Shown here: one piece after another, positions 9,881 through 18,176 of the stretch
Position numbering within the stretch: the stretch's first letter is position 1
Layout: each line of letters begins with the position of its first letter
NCBI GenBank assembly: GCA_026770575.1
Contig: MU657184.1
Span: 123,186 to 141,401 of the forward strand
Direction of reading: 5' to 3'
DNA: 18,216 bases
From: Pelagophyceae sp. CCMP2097
Lineage: Eukaryota > Sar > Pelagophyceae
Notes under the pieces: generated by a model
Told to the model about the DNA's origin: nothing
What the model saw: the letters and a program-made list of their open reading frames with translations, nothing else
The model's database searches: none
Made by a program: the position numbers and the translations under genes

Positions 9881-10021
9881 CCTTCTCGGAGGGTTCGAAG
9901 TCGTTTCAGACGCAGGAGCTTGGGAGAGCGCTGGCCGTTTTAGCGCCGCCGCCTCCTTCTCGGAGGATTCGAAGTCGTTTCAGACGCAGGAGCTTGGGAG
10001 AGCGCTGGCCGTTTTAGCGCC
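9881..10021. repeat. 67-bp direct repeat, period 74 bp
   Basis: Copies at 9881-9947 and 9955-10021 are identical except for one base (GGGTTCG versus GGATTCG), separated by a 7-bp spacer. High identity in non-coding DNA points to a recent duplication. No transposon end or open reading frame is associated with it. Confidence 0.92.
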
Positions 10022-10040
10022 CCGCCTCTCGAGACTCAGT

Positions 10041-10062
10041 GACTAGGATTCCTAGTCGACTA
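10041..10062. repeat. Overlapping palindromes
   Basis: GACTAGGATTCCTAGTC (10041-10057) is a perfect inverted repeat with 8-bp arms around one central base. It overlaps the 10-bp palindrome TAGTCGACTA (10053-10062). Possible dimeric protein-binding site or hairpin; function unknown. Confidence 0.7.
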
Positions 10063-10101
10063 AGTCGACCAGCCAAAATCGCCAAAAAAGCTCTCAAACG
10101 G

Positions 10102-10145
10102 CCGCTGAGAGGATTTAAATTTGGCTTAAATTTAAATTTCAGCGG
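10102..10145. repeat. AT-rich hairpin with a GC clamp
   Basis: CCGCTG (10102-10107) pairs with CAGCGG (10140-10145). ATTTAAATTT (10113-10122) pairs with AAATTTAAAT (10128-10137), leaving a 5-nt loop GGCTT and a small asymmetric internal loop. The AT core stands out in this GC-rich window and lies about 170 bp upstream of the coiled-coil gene start. Confidence 0.7.
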
Positions 10146-10170
10146 AGACCAACGCCGAGAGTTTCATTTT

Positions 10171-10186
10171 CGTCCGTCGACGGACG
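10171..10186. repeat. Perfect 16-bp palindrome
   Basis: CGTCCGTCGACGGACG equals its own reverse complement. It is followed at once by CGCGGCCGCG (10185-10194), a 10-bp palindrome. It lies 128 bp upstream of the ATG at 10315. Confidence 0.7.
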
Positions 10187-10314
10187 CGGCCGCGGTCGAC
10201 GCCCAAATCTCGGTCGACGCCCCTCGGGCGGCGCGGGCGCCGCGGCAGCCTTGGCTCATCTGTTGAGTTTTGGTACAAAGGCTTGAGCGCGTTTGCGCGC
10301 CACTGTCGACAGTC

Positions 10315-13206
10315 ATGTCGGCGGAGAGCTTGTCTGCGCTCGACTTTAAGGATGCGGTCCACAACGCGTGAGTTTGCCGCCGGGCACGACTCGCGCCGCA
10401 CGCACGGCGTAGGTTCGCGGCGCCGACGCAGGACTTGGGCCGCGTGTTTGAACTTGTCTTCGACGTCGCTTCAAAGCAGCAACTCGTCATCGCCGCTCTC
10501 CGCGAGGACCTCACCAGAGTCTTGGAAGACGAGCTGCCACGCATGAAACACGCCTTTGACGACCAACTCGAAGCGCTAAGGACCGACGTCGCAAACGCCA
10601 ACGCTGCTGCCGCCAGCGCCGCAAACACCGCAAACGCCGCCGCGGCATTGGCGGCCAAGCCCGTCGTCGCGCCGCCGCCGCCAGGCCCGCGCGCCGCAAT
10701 CCTCGTCGGCAACGTATCGCCGGACGCGGTGCACGAGGTCGTTTCCGCGTTGCCGGAAGACTGCCAGGCGACGGCTGCAACGGCCGCCGTGCGGTCCAAC
10801 GCCGGCTGGGCGGCATCTTATCAGGTGGTCCACGTGGCCACCGTGCGTGAGGCGGAGCTGGCCGTGGCGGCTTTGGACGGCGCTGGCGTGGCGACGGCGG
10901 CGACGGTTGACCGGCCGCGGCGTGCCAGCGCATCCATGGTCGTCTACGACGGGCCCGGCGGCGCCGCGCGTGTGGAGCCGGCGCACGAGCGAAGTGTGCT
11001 CGTGAGCCACGGCGCCGGCCGCGAGGCGCAGCTCCTGAAGTTGGTCGGCGCCGAGCTCGGAGCAAACGTCGCATCTGACGCGGGCAGGCTCGGCGAGTAT
11101 GGCTTCTCTGTGCTCGAGTTCCCGACCGTCCTCGAGGCTATAGCCGCAGTCTCGTGCCTCGACGGCGCAGAAGTGCCGCTCGACGGCGCTGAGCCCTCTG
11201 GTGAAGGCGCGGCCGACGACGGCAGCGATACGGACAGCGACGACGGCGGCCCCGCCGGCGGCACGACGGACACCAGCAGCGGGACCGTCGTGCTCCGCGC
11301 GGCTCGGCGGTCTTCGGCGGGGCACGTGTCTCAACTGCGCGACGACCTCGAGTCGCTGAAACCGCAGACGGGCCTCGACGCGGCGCTCGTGCTGAGCTGC
11401 CTTTCCGCAGAGGCGAACGTCGACGACCTGCGCGCCGCGTTCCCGCGCGGCTTTGACTTTCACGTCTCGCCGCCGTCTCCGGCGGCGGACAGGGGGGCGT
11501 TTTCCACGGGCCGCGTCCTCTTCTCGAGCGCGGAAGAGGCCCGCGCCGCTTTTGCGGCGCTGCCCGGCCTGCGCATCCGCGGCGGGAGCGTCTCCGGCGC
11601 GTGCTTCGACAAGCCCGCCGTTGAAGTCTTGGAGACCAAAGTGGATTTGCTGGAACGGTCTTTATTCCGACAAGTGGATGCAGTCCGAGGGGACCTCCCT
11701 CGCCTCGAGGCGCAAGTCGACGAGCAGGTCGCCGCCCTGGAAGCGCGCGTCGAGGCCCACCACTCCGCCGAGAACAGGGCCGTCGCGCGGCGCCTCGACG
11801 ACGTGGAAAGCTGTATGGCTCTGGCCGACCTGAAGATCGAGACAAGAGCCGTGCTGGACAACGAATTCCGGAGCCGCGTCCACGCCGTCGAGGTCGAATT
11901 GCGCGCTCTGCGCGCCGCCGCCGACGCCTACGAACCGCCACAGCGCGAGGAGGTTGCGTTAGACCCGGCCGAGGCTGTGCGGCTGGCAGTGGAAGAGGTC
12001 TTTGCCGACTTGGAGGAGGTCGGCCTCGTCTCATCGACGGTGCTAGACGACGGCACCGCGACGTACGAGCTCTCGGAGGACATATCTGGGATGAGGAAAG
12101 CGACGGACGAACTCCTTGACTCGTTTCAAGTCCAGAACCGCAAGCTTGCAGCGCTCTCTGATGCGCTCGACTCCAAGCTCTCCCTCCAAGACCTCGCAGC
12201 CCTCGCCGCAGAGACGGCGCAACTCGTCGCCGGCGGCGGCGCGGATCCGGCACCGGCACCGGCCGCGGCACCGGCAATGGCTGGCGCGTCTCAAGGCCAA
12301 GGCGCGTCCGGCGGCGGTGGCGCGTCCGGCGGCGGCGTTTCGGCGCGGGCGCGCGCGCTGCTGCCGCTGGTGCAGGGCATCGTCGACGCGCACGTGGCGC
12401 CGCTGCGCGCCTTGCTGGAGCAGCAGGGCGAGTCTGCCTCTGCATTTGAGGGTCTCGAGCACAATCTGCGCGAAGTCTTACAAAGTGCGCTGACGGCGGA
12501 GCGCCGCAAGACGGACGGCGACCTCAAGGGCGCCGCGACGCAGGTCAAGGCGGCGACGACGCGCCTCGACGCCGCAGAGGTTGAACTGGCGCGCGTGACC
12601 GCGCTCGTGGAGGGCCTCCCGGAAGTGAAACCCGGCCAAGCAGCCGCCGAGGCCGCCTTCATGGACCGGCTTAGGGCGCAGGTCGCGGAGCTCGAGGCGC
12701 GGCTGGCGTCGTGGACAGATGAGCTCCGGCTGGAGCTCGAGGCGAAGCCCACGCAGCCCGCGGTGGAAACGCTGCTCGACGGCTTGGAGCGGCGATTGCA
12801 GGCGCGCCTCGGTTCGCGGCAGGACGCTCTGATGGACCGCGTCGCGGCGGGCCTGGACGGGGTGCACGCCGATATCGCCCGGCGAACAACCAAAGAGGAA
12901 GTGATGAGATTCATCTCGCGAGGCCTCCACGACGTCGCAACGCAGCTCAAGCAGCCCGACCAGCTCATGCTCGGCGCCCTGAACTACCGCTGCCTCGCCT
13001 GCAACCAGGCGCACGACAAGGTCCACGGGAGGCACGCGGAGAAGATTGTGCACGCGGGGCTCTCGCCCGTGCCGCGCACCCGCGCCCCGCCCGAGACTTC
13101 GAGTTTGATGTCCACGTCCATGTCCGCCAGCCGAGTCGGCCTCAAGCCGCTGCAGCGACAAGGGCCCGTCGGCATCCCCATCCAACACCCCGCCACGAGC
13201 CGGTGA
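10315..13206 (+). CDS. Coiled-coil protein with RRM-like folds; possible DUF4795/QRICH2-like C-terminus (two exons)
   Basis: Exons 10315-10367 and 10413-13206 with a 45-nt intron give 948 residues. Exon 1 encodes only MSAESLSALDFKDAVHN and part of the next codon. Residues about 30-85 form a helix with an Ala/Asn-rich stretch. Two segments have the beta-alpha-beta-beta-alpha-beta pattern of degenerate RNA-recognition motifs: AILVGNVSPDAVHEVVSALP onward, and ALVLSCLSAEANVDDLRAAF with GRVLFSSAEEARAAFAALPG. An acidic linker (DGSDTDSDDGG) separates them. The second half is long coiled coil broken by a Gly/Ala/Pro hinge. Near the C-terminus YRCLACNQAHDKVHGRH provides a CxxC with following histidines, resembling the CxxC that closes DUF4795 in the sperm-flagellar protein QRICH2. 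That link is tentative. No classical RNP1 aromatics are evident, so RNA binding is uncertain. Coding by exon 2 is certain from its length; product identity is not. Confidence 0.75.
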
Positions 13207-13272
13207 CGGGAGAGGGTCCGTAACTGCTTTAACGAATACCCGTCCGACACCCCGCGAATCGGCGGATGCCGC
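13207..13272. other. Short convergent 3' spacer
   Basis: Only 66 bp separate the stop codon of the coiled-coil gene (plus) from the stop codon of DNAJC21 (minus). Their 3' UTRs must therefore be tiny or overlap antisense. No AATAAA-type signal is seen on either strand. Confidence 0.7.
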
Positions 13273-15111
13273 TCACGCCTTGAGCTTGGCGTGGCCGGGG
13301 TTCTGCTTGAGGTGCCCCATGAGCTTGGTCTTGGAGGCGAAGCGCTGGCTGCACTTTGCGCAAGCCAGATCGTCCTCGTCTGTGCCTACGGGCATCGGTT
13401 CGACAAAAGAGGCGCCGGTCAAACAAAAGGCCGACGGGGGCGGAGGCGCACTGTCGCCGCGCCGTCGGCTGTTGCCCGCCTTCTTCTTGATTTTTCCGTT
13501 ATTGACAACCTTCTTGGGGCCCGCCGCCGCGGCCGGCGGCGGCGCCGTCGCCGACGGCGCCTCCTTTTCCTTCTTCTTTCGCCGGCTCTTCTTCTTCGCC
13601 GCGCCGGGCGCCGACGGCAGGTCGTCGTCGTCGCTGGCGGCGGCCGCAGCCGGCGCAGCGGCCGGCGCGTCGACGGGCGGCGGCGGCGGCCGTCGCTCGC
13701 CGTCGTCCTCCGAGGACGAAGACGTCGCGTCGTCGACGGCGGCGACGGCCTTTTTCTTCTTCTTCTTCTTCGTCGCCGGCACGGGGGCCACGTCGTCGGA
13801 TGCCGACGACTCGTCGTCCGCCGACGTGGCGTCTTCGTCCGCCGCGGCCGAAGTTGCGACCTCGTCGTCGGAGGAGGAAGTGTCCGATTCGTCGTCGGCC
13901 GGTTCCTCTCGTCGCTGCGGCTCGTCGTCGTCGTCGGCCGCCGGCGCGTCGTCGAGTTGGATTTCGTTTTCTGCGCGATGGGCGGAGAAGAACGAGTCGT
14001 CAAAGGACTTTGGGTAGGCTAGGCTGCCCATCTTCTTCTTGTGCGCTTTGGATTGCCAGTGGTTCTCAAATTGTCTCTCGGACTTGAAAATTTTGTTGCA
14101 CACTTCGCACGCCAAAACGCGCACCTCGCCATCCGCCGAAGATTCGTCCGACTCGTCGACGAGGGCGCCCGGCCGAACCTCGTACGACGTCTCCGTCTCC
14201 GCCTGCGCCGCCAGCCAGGCGCGCTTGGCCGCGGCGTGGTCCTGCACCTTTTGCGCTTTGAGAGCCGCGTCCTTGGCCTCTTTCACCTTCTTCTTCGCGG
14301 CGTCCTCCTCGCTCTGCCGCTTCACGCGCGGGTCGCGCTTGCGGCAGTGGGCGGCGAGCGAACGGACCATGTCCTGGTACGCTGCTCGGGCGCCTCGCCG
14401 CTCCTTCTTGTTCTCCGCCTCCGCCGCCCTGCGCACGTACCGCGACTCCTCGCCGCCGACGTGCCACTTGTCGTACGAAGCGAACGTGCGCGTCGACTGG
14501 AAGTCGCCGTAAGTGTCGTAGAAGCGTTTGACCACGTCCCAGGCCGCCCACCCGTCGCCAAATGGCGCGGCGACCCAGCCGTCGCCCTCGGCGCCGTCGA
14601 CGGCCGCAAACGCTCTAGCGTAAACCGCATAAAAAGAAGAGTCGCCCGAGTCGCTGTCGAAACCCTCGTAGCAGGCGCTGGAAAAGTAAGGCCAGAGATT
14701 GACTTCTCGCTTCTTCAGTTTCGTCTTGCCCCTTTTACCGGCAACGTCGCCGTCAGAGTCCGAGCTCGAGTCCGAGTCCGGGTCGTCGCCGCGAAGGATC
14801 TCGATGCGGTGCTCATCGTACCTTGGCTTTCGGTCGAGCCACCCGCGGCGCGCGGGGAGGCGCACCACTTGCGCTCGCGCGGGTCCGACAGGCACTCGTA
14901 CGCCGCGGCCTAGAGGGCTTCGTCCCGCGACAGTACCGCCGCTGCGGAGACGCACAAGTTCTTTGAACAACTCTGCGGCGGCGTCGGAGTTGCCAAGGTT
15001 CTTGTCCGGGTGCAGCTTAATCGCCAACTTCCTGTACGTCTTCTTGATGTCGTCCGCCGTCGAGGCCTTCTCCAGGCCCATGACCACGTAGTGGCACCGC
15101 ATCGGCGCCAT
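13273..15111 (-). CDS. DNAJC21: DNAJC21/JJJ1-type J-domain zinc-finger co-chaperone (three exons)
   Basis: Exons 15111-14956, 14909-14866 and 14821-13273; introns 46 and 44 nt; 582 residues. The J domain (about 5-71) has HPD at 34-36. Its helix IV ([24 protein letters not shown]) is rebuilt only when both introns are removed. The middle ([16 protein letters not shown], then [11 protein letters not shown] and RKRDPRVK) matches the conserved DNAJC21 block. A U1-type C2H2 finger starts at C305 ([18 protein letters not shown]) and a second C2H2 finger ends the protein (554-582, [18 protein letters not shown]). Between them lies a long Asp/Ser tract with poly-Lys runs, typical of nucleolar proteins. 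The known role of JJJ1/DNAJC21 is to stimulate Hsp70 in late 60S ribosomal-subunit maturation and factor recycling. The ATG at 15111 is the first in frame; extension to 15162 would use TTG. It is divergent with AsnRS and convergent with the coiled-coil gene. Confidence 0.93.
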   Translation of the reverse strand: MAPMRCHYVVMGLEKASTADDIKKTYRKLAIKLHPDKNLGNSDAAAELFKELVRLRSGGTVAGRSPLGRGVRVPVGPARAQVVRLPARRGWLDRKPRYDEHRIEILRGDDPDSDSSSDSDGDVAGKRGKTKLKKREVNLWPYFSSACYEGFDSDSGDSSFYAVYARAFAAVDGAEGDGWVAAPFGDGWAAWDVVKRFYDTYGDFQSTRTFASYDKWHVGGEESRYVRRAAEAENKKERRGARAAYQDMVRSLAAHCRKRDPRVKRQSEEDAAKKKVKEAKDAALKAQKVQDHAAAKRAWLAAQAETETSYEVRPGALVDESDESSADGEVRVLACEVCNKIFKSERQFENHWQSKAHKKKMGSLAYPKSFDDSFFSAHRAENEIQLDDAPAADDDDEPQRREEPADDESDTSSSDDEVATSAAADEDATSADDESSASDDVAPVPATKKKKKKKAVAAVDDATSSSSEDDGERRPPPPPVDAPAAAPAAAAASDDDDLPSAPGAAKKKSRRKKKEKEAPSATAPPPAAAAGPKKVVNNGKIKKKAGNSRRRGDSAPPPPSAFCLTGASFVEPMPVGTDEDDLACAKCSQRFASKTKLMGHLKQNPGHAKLKA

Positions 15112-15227
15112 CCGAACGGCGTTGGCTCGGCGGGGAGTCGCCTCAAAGTGCGGCGTCGCCAAAGTGAGTCCGGCGTTCGGCGACGCTTTGAAGTGCCAGT
15201 GCCGTCACGCCGTCACCGGCGACGTGA
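15112..15227. promoter_or_regulatory. 116-bp divergent promoter, DNAJC21 and AsnRS
   Basis: Only 116 bp lie between the two divergent start codons, so both 5' leaders and promoters share it. An imperfect inverted repeat is visible: TCAAAG..GCGTCGCC (15143-15160) faces GGCGACGCTTTGA (15179-15191), with a 4-5 nt indel in the left arm. Two CCGTCAC motifs lie next to the AsnRS start. Both products serve translation, so shared control is plausible but inferred. Confidence 0.5.
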
Positions 15228-16990
15228 ATGCTCTCCGCGATGCTCGTCGCCCTGGTCGCCTCGCTCCGATGTAACGGCGTCCGCGCCCTCGTCGCACGGT
15301 CGCCCGCGGGACCGCGCTTTTCAGCGCGCTCCTTCGCCAGTGAGTCCCGTGGACGCAATCTCCCCCCGGCGGCGACGGTGGTATAGGTCTGGGCAGCAGC
15401 GTCGTCGACGGGGCCGCCGTGGAGGTTTCGGTGAAGATTGAGGGCGCTCGCACGCGCATCAAGAAGATTGTCGAGGCGGCGTCACCCGAGGCGTTCATCG
15501 GCGAGGACATCGTCATCAAGGGCTGGGTCAAGACAGTCCGCGCCCAAAAGGCGTTGGGCTTCCTCGAAGTCAACGACGGCTCCTCGTTCTCTGGGCTTCA
15601 GGTCGTCGTGAGCGACTCGCCGGAGATGCTTGCAACACTGAAGAAAGTCTCCACGGGCGCGTCCGTGGCCGTCCGCGGCAAGGTCGTCAAGTCGGGCGGC
15701 GGCAAGCAGGCCGTGGAGATTTCTGCGACGGCGCTGGAAGTCGTAGGCGACTGCGACGCTTTAACTTACCCGTTGCAGAAGAAGAGGCACACTTTGGAAT
15801 TCCTGCGGTCCATCGCGCACCTGCGCCCTCGGACCAACACTTTGGCCGCCGTGGCGCGCGTGCGCTCCGCGCTGGCGCTGGCGACGCACTCGTTTTTCGG
15901 CGAGGAGGGGTTCCAGTACGTGCACTCGCCTCTGATCACGGCGAGCGACTGCGAGGGTGCGGGTGAAATGTTCCGCGTCACCTCTTTAACCGGCGAGGAA
16001 CTGGCCAAGGCGGCAAAATCGGGTGACTTTTCAAACGACTTCTTCGCGAGACAGGCCTTCCTCACCGTCTCGGGCCAGCTTTCCGCGGAAGCGTACGCGT
16101 GCGCGTTGGGCGACGTCTACACGTTTGGACCGACCTTCCGCGCGGAGAATTCGCAGACGACGCGGCATTTGGCAGAGTTCTGGATGATCGAGCCGGAGAT
16201 CGCCTTTGCCGACAAATTCGACGCCATGGCCAACGCCGAGGCTCTGCTCAAGCACGCCATCAACGCCGCCCTCGCCCAATGCGGGCCCGACCTCGCCTTT
16301 TGCGACGAGTTCTACGGCGGCGGCGTCTTGCGCGAGCGCCTCGGCGCGTTGGCGTCGGAGGCGCCCTTTGAGCGCCTGGCGTATTCGGACGCCGTCCTGT
16401 TGCTCCAGACGGAGATCGCAAAGGACCCGACCAAGTGGCAGTTCCCCCTCGTCGAGTTCGGCACCGACCTGGCCACGGAGCACGAGCGCTGGCTCGCAGA
16501 GGTGCGCTGCGGCGCAACGAAGGACTGCACTGCGGCGCGACCAAGGACACAAAACGTGTGCGAATAGGTGCACTGCGGCGGCAAGTGCGTCTTCGTCTAC
16601 GACTACCCACGCGCGATCAAGTCGTTTTACATGCGCGACAACGCAGACGGCAAGACCGTCGGCGCCTTTGACTTGTTGGCGCCCGGCGTGGGAGAGCTCA
16701 TCGGCGGCTCGCAGCGCGAGGAGCGCCTGCCCGAGTTGGAGGCCAAGCTGGTCGAGTTCGGCCTCGACCCGGCAGACTACTGGTGGTGCGTCTTTCGAGG
16801 CGGGTATTCTTCCGACCCCGCTCCGCAGTCGCCTTTCTTTCGCAGGTACCTCGACCTGCGCAAGTACGGGTCGGTGCCGCACGCCGGCTACGGCCTCGGC
16901 TTTGACCGCTTGGTCTGCTATGTCACGGGGATTGACAACATCCGCGACTCGATTCCCTTCCCGCGCTTCCCTGGCAGCGCCGCGTTTTAA
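15228..16990 (+). CDS. asnS/NARS2-like: Bacterial-type (organellar) asparaginyl-tRNA synthetase (four exons)
   Basis: Exons 15228-15339, 15387-16501, 16568-16785 and 16846-16990; introns 47, 66 and 60 nt; 529 residues. This class IIb enzyme charges tRNA-Asn with asparagine. The OB-fold anticodon-binding domain starts near residue 80 ([20 protein letters not shown]). Then come HLRPRTN, the motif 2 region [10 protein letters not shown] (284-293), [11 protein letters not shown] (298-308), [15 protein letters not shown], and motif 3 GYGLGFDRL (496-504). The sequence tracks bacterial AsnRS closely, as expected for an organelle enzyme. Exon 1 supplies a hydrophobic then Arg/Ser-rich leader ([14 protein letters not shown], then RFSARSFAS), with in-frame ATGs at 15228 and 15240. 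Destination (plastid, mitochondrion or both) cannot be decided by eye. Intron 3 is 60 nt with no stop codon and would insert 20 residues between YWW and YLDLRKYG if retained; the family has no insert there. Intron 2 echoes its downstream exon. Confidence 0.93.
16503..16580 (+). repeat. Triplicated motif spanning AsnRS intron 2 and exon 3
   Basis: TGCGCTGCGGCG at the donor (16503-16514), TGCACTGCGGCG inside the intron (16526-16537) and TGCACTGCGGCG at the start of the next exon (16569-16580) are copies of one 12-mer; the last two are identical. The intron units 16503-16525 and 16526-16548 match at 20 of 23 positions. The donor and the downstream exon both read AG then GTGC, so the intron seems built from duplicated exon-edge sequence. 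Confidence 0.8.
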
Positions 16991-17114
16991 GGCTCTTACG
17001 TTGCTTGCTTACAATCATCCTGGGTGGGGCGACGTTTTGAACGGGGTACCTGCGAGCGAGTTGGGCGTTGGAGAACCCGTGGAGTGGGCGGACACGGGAC
17101 GGTCAAGGGCGACT

Positions 17115-17149
17115 GCCGCCGACGGCCGGCGCAGCCGGCCGACGGCGGC
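17115..17149. repeat. GC-rich inverted repeat, 16-bp arms, 3-nt loop
   Basis: Left arm 17115-17130 and right arm 17134-17149 pair at 15 of 16 positions (one central A/A mismatch) around the loop GCA. It starts 125 nt after the AsnRS stop codon, so it would be a very stable 3' UTR hairpin if transcribed. Confidence 0.8.
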
Positions 17150-17413
17150 GGAGCCAGCACTAATATCGTAAAGGTCCTTCCTTTAAAAACGCCCTCTGTC
17201 CACCACTGGCACCAGCCCCGAAGCCCGGCGTCCCCCGCAGGGGAGTCGTGCACATACTAGATCGTGGACGTACGCCGGGGCCCCACTCGGGCCAAGAAAA
17301 CTTGACAAGGGACCCTTGCGGCTTCATTCAAATCTTCAACCACTCTTGTTCGTACAGAAAGCCCCCCCCCCCAAGGAGCTGGCGGCGTTGGGCTTACAGA
17401 GAACTACCCGTTC

Positions 17414-17534
17414 GTGCCCACGCTGCCCGACGGCGTCGCGGTGGACCCGGCGCTCGGCCTCGACGCGCAGCACCTGGACCCGCTCGTGCCCACGCTGCCC
17501 GATGGCGTCGCGGTGGACCCGGCGCTCGGCCTCA
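17414..17534. repeat. 49-bp direct repeat, period 72 bp, coding-like
   Basis: Copies at 17414-17462 and 17486-17534 differ at a single base. The period is 72 bp (24 codons). The plus frame gives VPTLPDGVAVDPALGL twice, preceded by an acceptor-like CTTACAG at 17393-17399. It could be an exon or exon relic of an unidentified gene, or a repeat that is open by chance; the opposite strand is open as well. Confidence 0.75.
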
Positions 17535-17775
17535 GCGCAATCGACGTCTTCAACCCGCACGCGCAGAAAACACACCCACGACCCCCAAAAAAGGCAACGC
17601 CCAGGCGTCCCCAAATGTGCTGGTATGCTTGGCCGGCTACCGCACGCTTCGACGTGCGAAAAATTAGCCGTTCGCCCTGGAACTTACTAGTATTTGTCAA
17701 TTTCGAAGCGTATGAGGGCCCTATGGGTCGTGCGAGGTCCGCGGTTGTTAAATCGCGTTAGGCTATTGGAATCTT

Positions 17776-17799
17776 CATGGTATGAAGCATGGTATGAAG
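17776..17799. repeat. 12-bp perfect tandem repeat
   Basis: CATGGTATGAAG occurs twice with no spacer (17776-17787 and 17788-17799), in a non-coding AT-richer segment. Confidence 0.9.
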
Positions 17800-17923
17800 G
17801 GTCTACTTGGAAGAATGCGCGCGGTCCGAGCGCGAACGGAGCATTTGCGCACTCTGGGGAGCCTCCGAGGACACTCCCATTTCCCGACCAGGAGCCTCGT
17901 GACGTGCGTTGGTAAAGGTTCGA

Positions 17924-17942
17924 CCCGGTCCGTTGGACCGGG
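17924..17942. repeat. Small hairpin CCCGGTCC-GTT-GGACCGGG
   Basis: Perfect 8-bp arms around a 3-nt loop. The same GGACC/GGTCC core recurs just downstream in GGACCAGGTCC and in the arms of the larger inverted repeat at 17977-18037, so this stretch is a cluster of related palindromic sequence. Confidence 0.75.
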
Positions 17943-17976
17943 CCGCAAAAATCCGTCTGGACCAGGTCCTGATTGA

Positions 17977-18037
17977 GGACCCGAAGGGTCCTTGCCGTTT
18001 ATTCAACGTCAGTTTACGGCAAGGGCCCTTCGGGTCC
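17977..18037. repeat. Inverted repeat, 22-bp arms, 17-nt loop
   Basis: Arm 17977-17998 and arm 18016-18037 pair at 21 of 22 positions; each arm itself contains a self-complementary core (GGACCCGAAGGGTCC; AAGGGCCCTT). It could fold as a long hairpin or be a miniature inverted-repeat element, but no target-site duplication was found at its edges. Confidence 0.85.
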
Positions 18038-18176
18038 TTTGATTGAAGGATTAGAGTAAAGGTCAATTTAAGAACCGGCTAAGCGAAAAAAAAATCAGCG
18101 GCCCGGCGACGCCGTTGTTTGCTGTTTTGACGCTGCCAGGGGACGCGCCTGGGTCCCCTCCACCCACCCCCAAATC

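Larger units (their letters stand above)
9779..10314. other. Intergenic region rich in repeats and palindromes
   Basis: No gene is evident between the stop at 9778 and the ATG at 10315. It holds a 67-bp direct repeat (9881-10021), then an AT-richer segment (about 10031-10170) with several perfect or near-perfect palindromes, then a GC-rich 5' leader with a CGGTCGACGCCC motif repeated at 10193 and 10211. It must contain the 3' end of the upstream transcript and the promoter of the coiled-coil gene. Confidence 0.6.
16991..18176. other. Non-coding, repeat-bearing region downstream of AsnRS
   Basis: About 1.2 kb in which I see no complete gene. It contains the AsnRS 3' UTR, a GC-rich hairpin (17115-17149), a C10 run near 17361, a coding-like tandem repeat (17414-17534), and an AT-richer stretch from about 17650 onward with a 12-bp tandem repeat and two inverted repeats. 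Frames in this stretch are short and lack recognisable domains. Confidence 0.6.

Noticed and set aside
9881..10021. CRISPR-like array
   Set aside because: Only two copies of a 67-bp unit with a 7-bp spacer, in a eukaryotic intron-bearing genome.
15112..15162. Longer DNAJC21 N-terminus from 15162
   Set aside because: It would start with TTG; ATG at 15111 sits right before the J domain.
15387..15419. GTG at 15419 as the AsnRS start codon
   Set aside because: An upstream ATG exon (15228-15339) with a consensus GTGAGT donor joins in frame through a TATAG acceptor and adds a targeting leader.
16502..16567. AsnRS frame ends at 16567 and restarts, suggesting a frameshift or pseudogene
   Set aside because: A 66-nt GT-AG intron explains it and restores the conserved LAE-to-FVYDYP alignment; all catalytic motifs are intact.
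17414..17761. 115-codon plus frame containing the 24-residue repeat as a gene
   Set aside because: After the repeat the frame loses protein-like character, and no start codon context or domain supports it; described as a repeat instead.
17977..18037. Rho-independent bacterial terminator or tRNA gene
   Set aside because: No U tract follows the hairpin, no cloverleaf can be drawn, and the setting is eukaryotic nuclear DNA.
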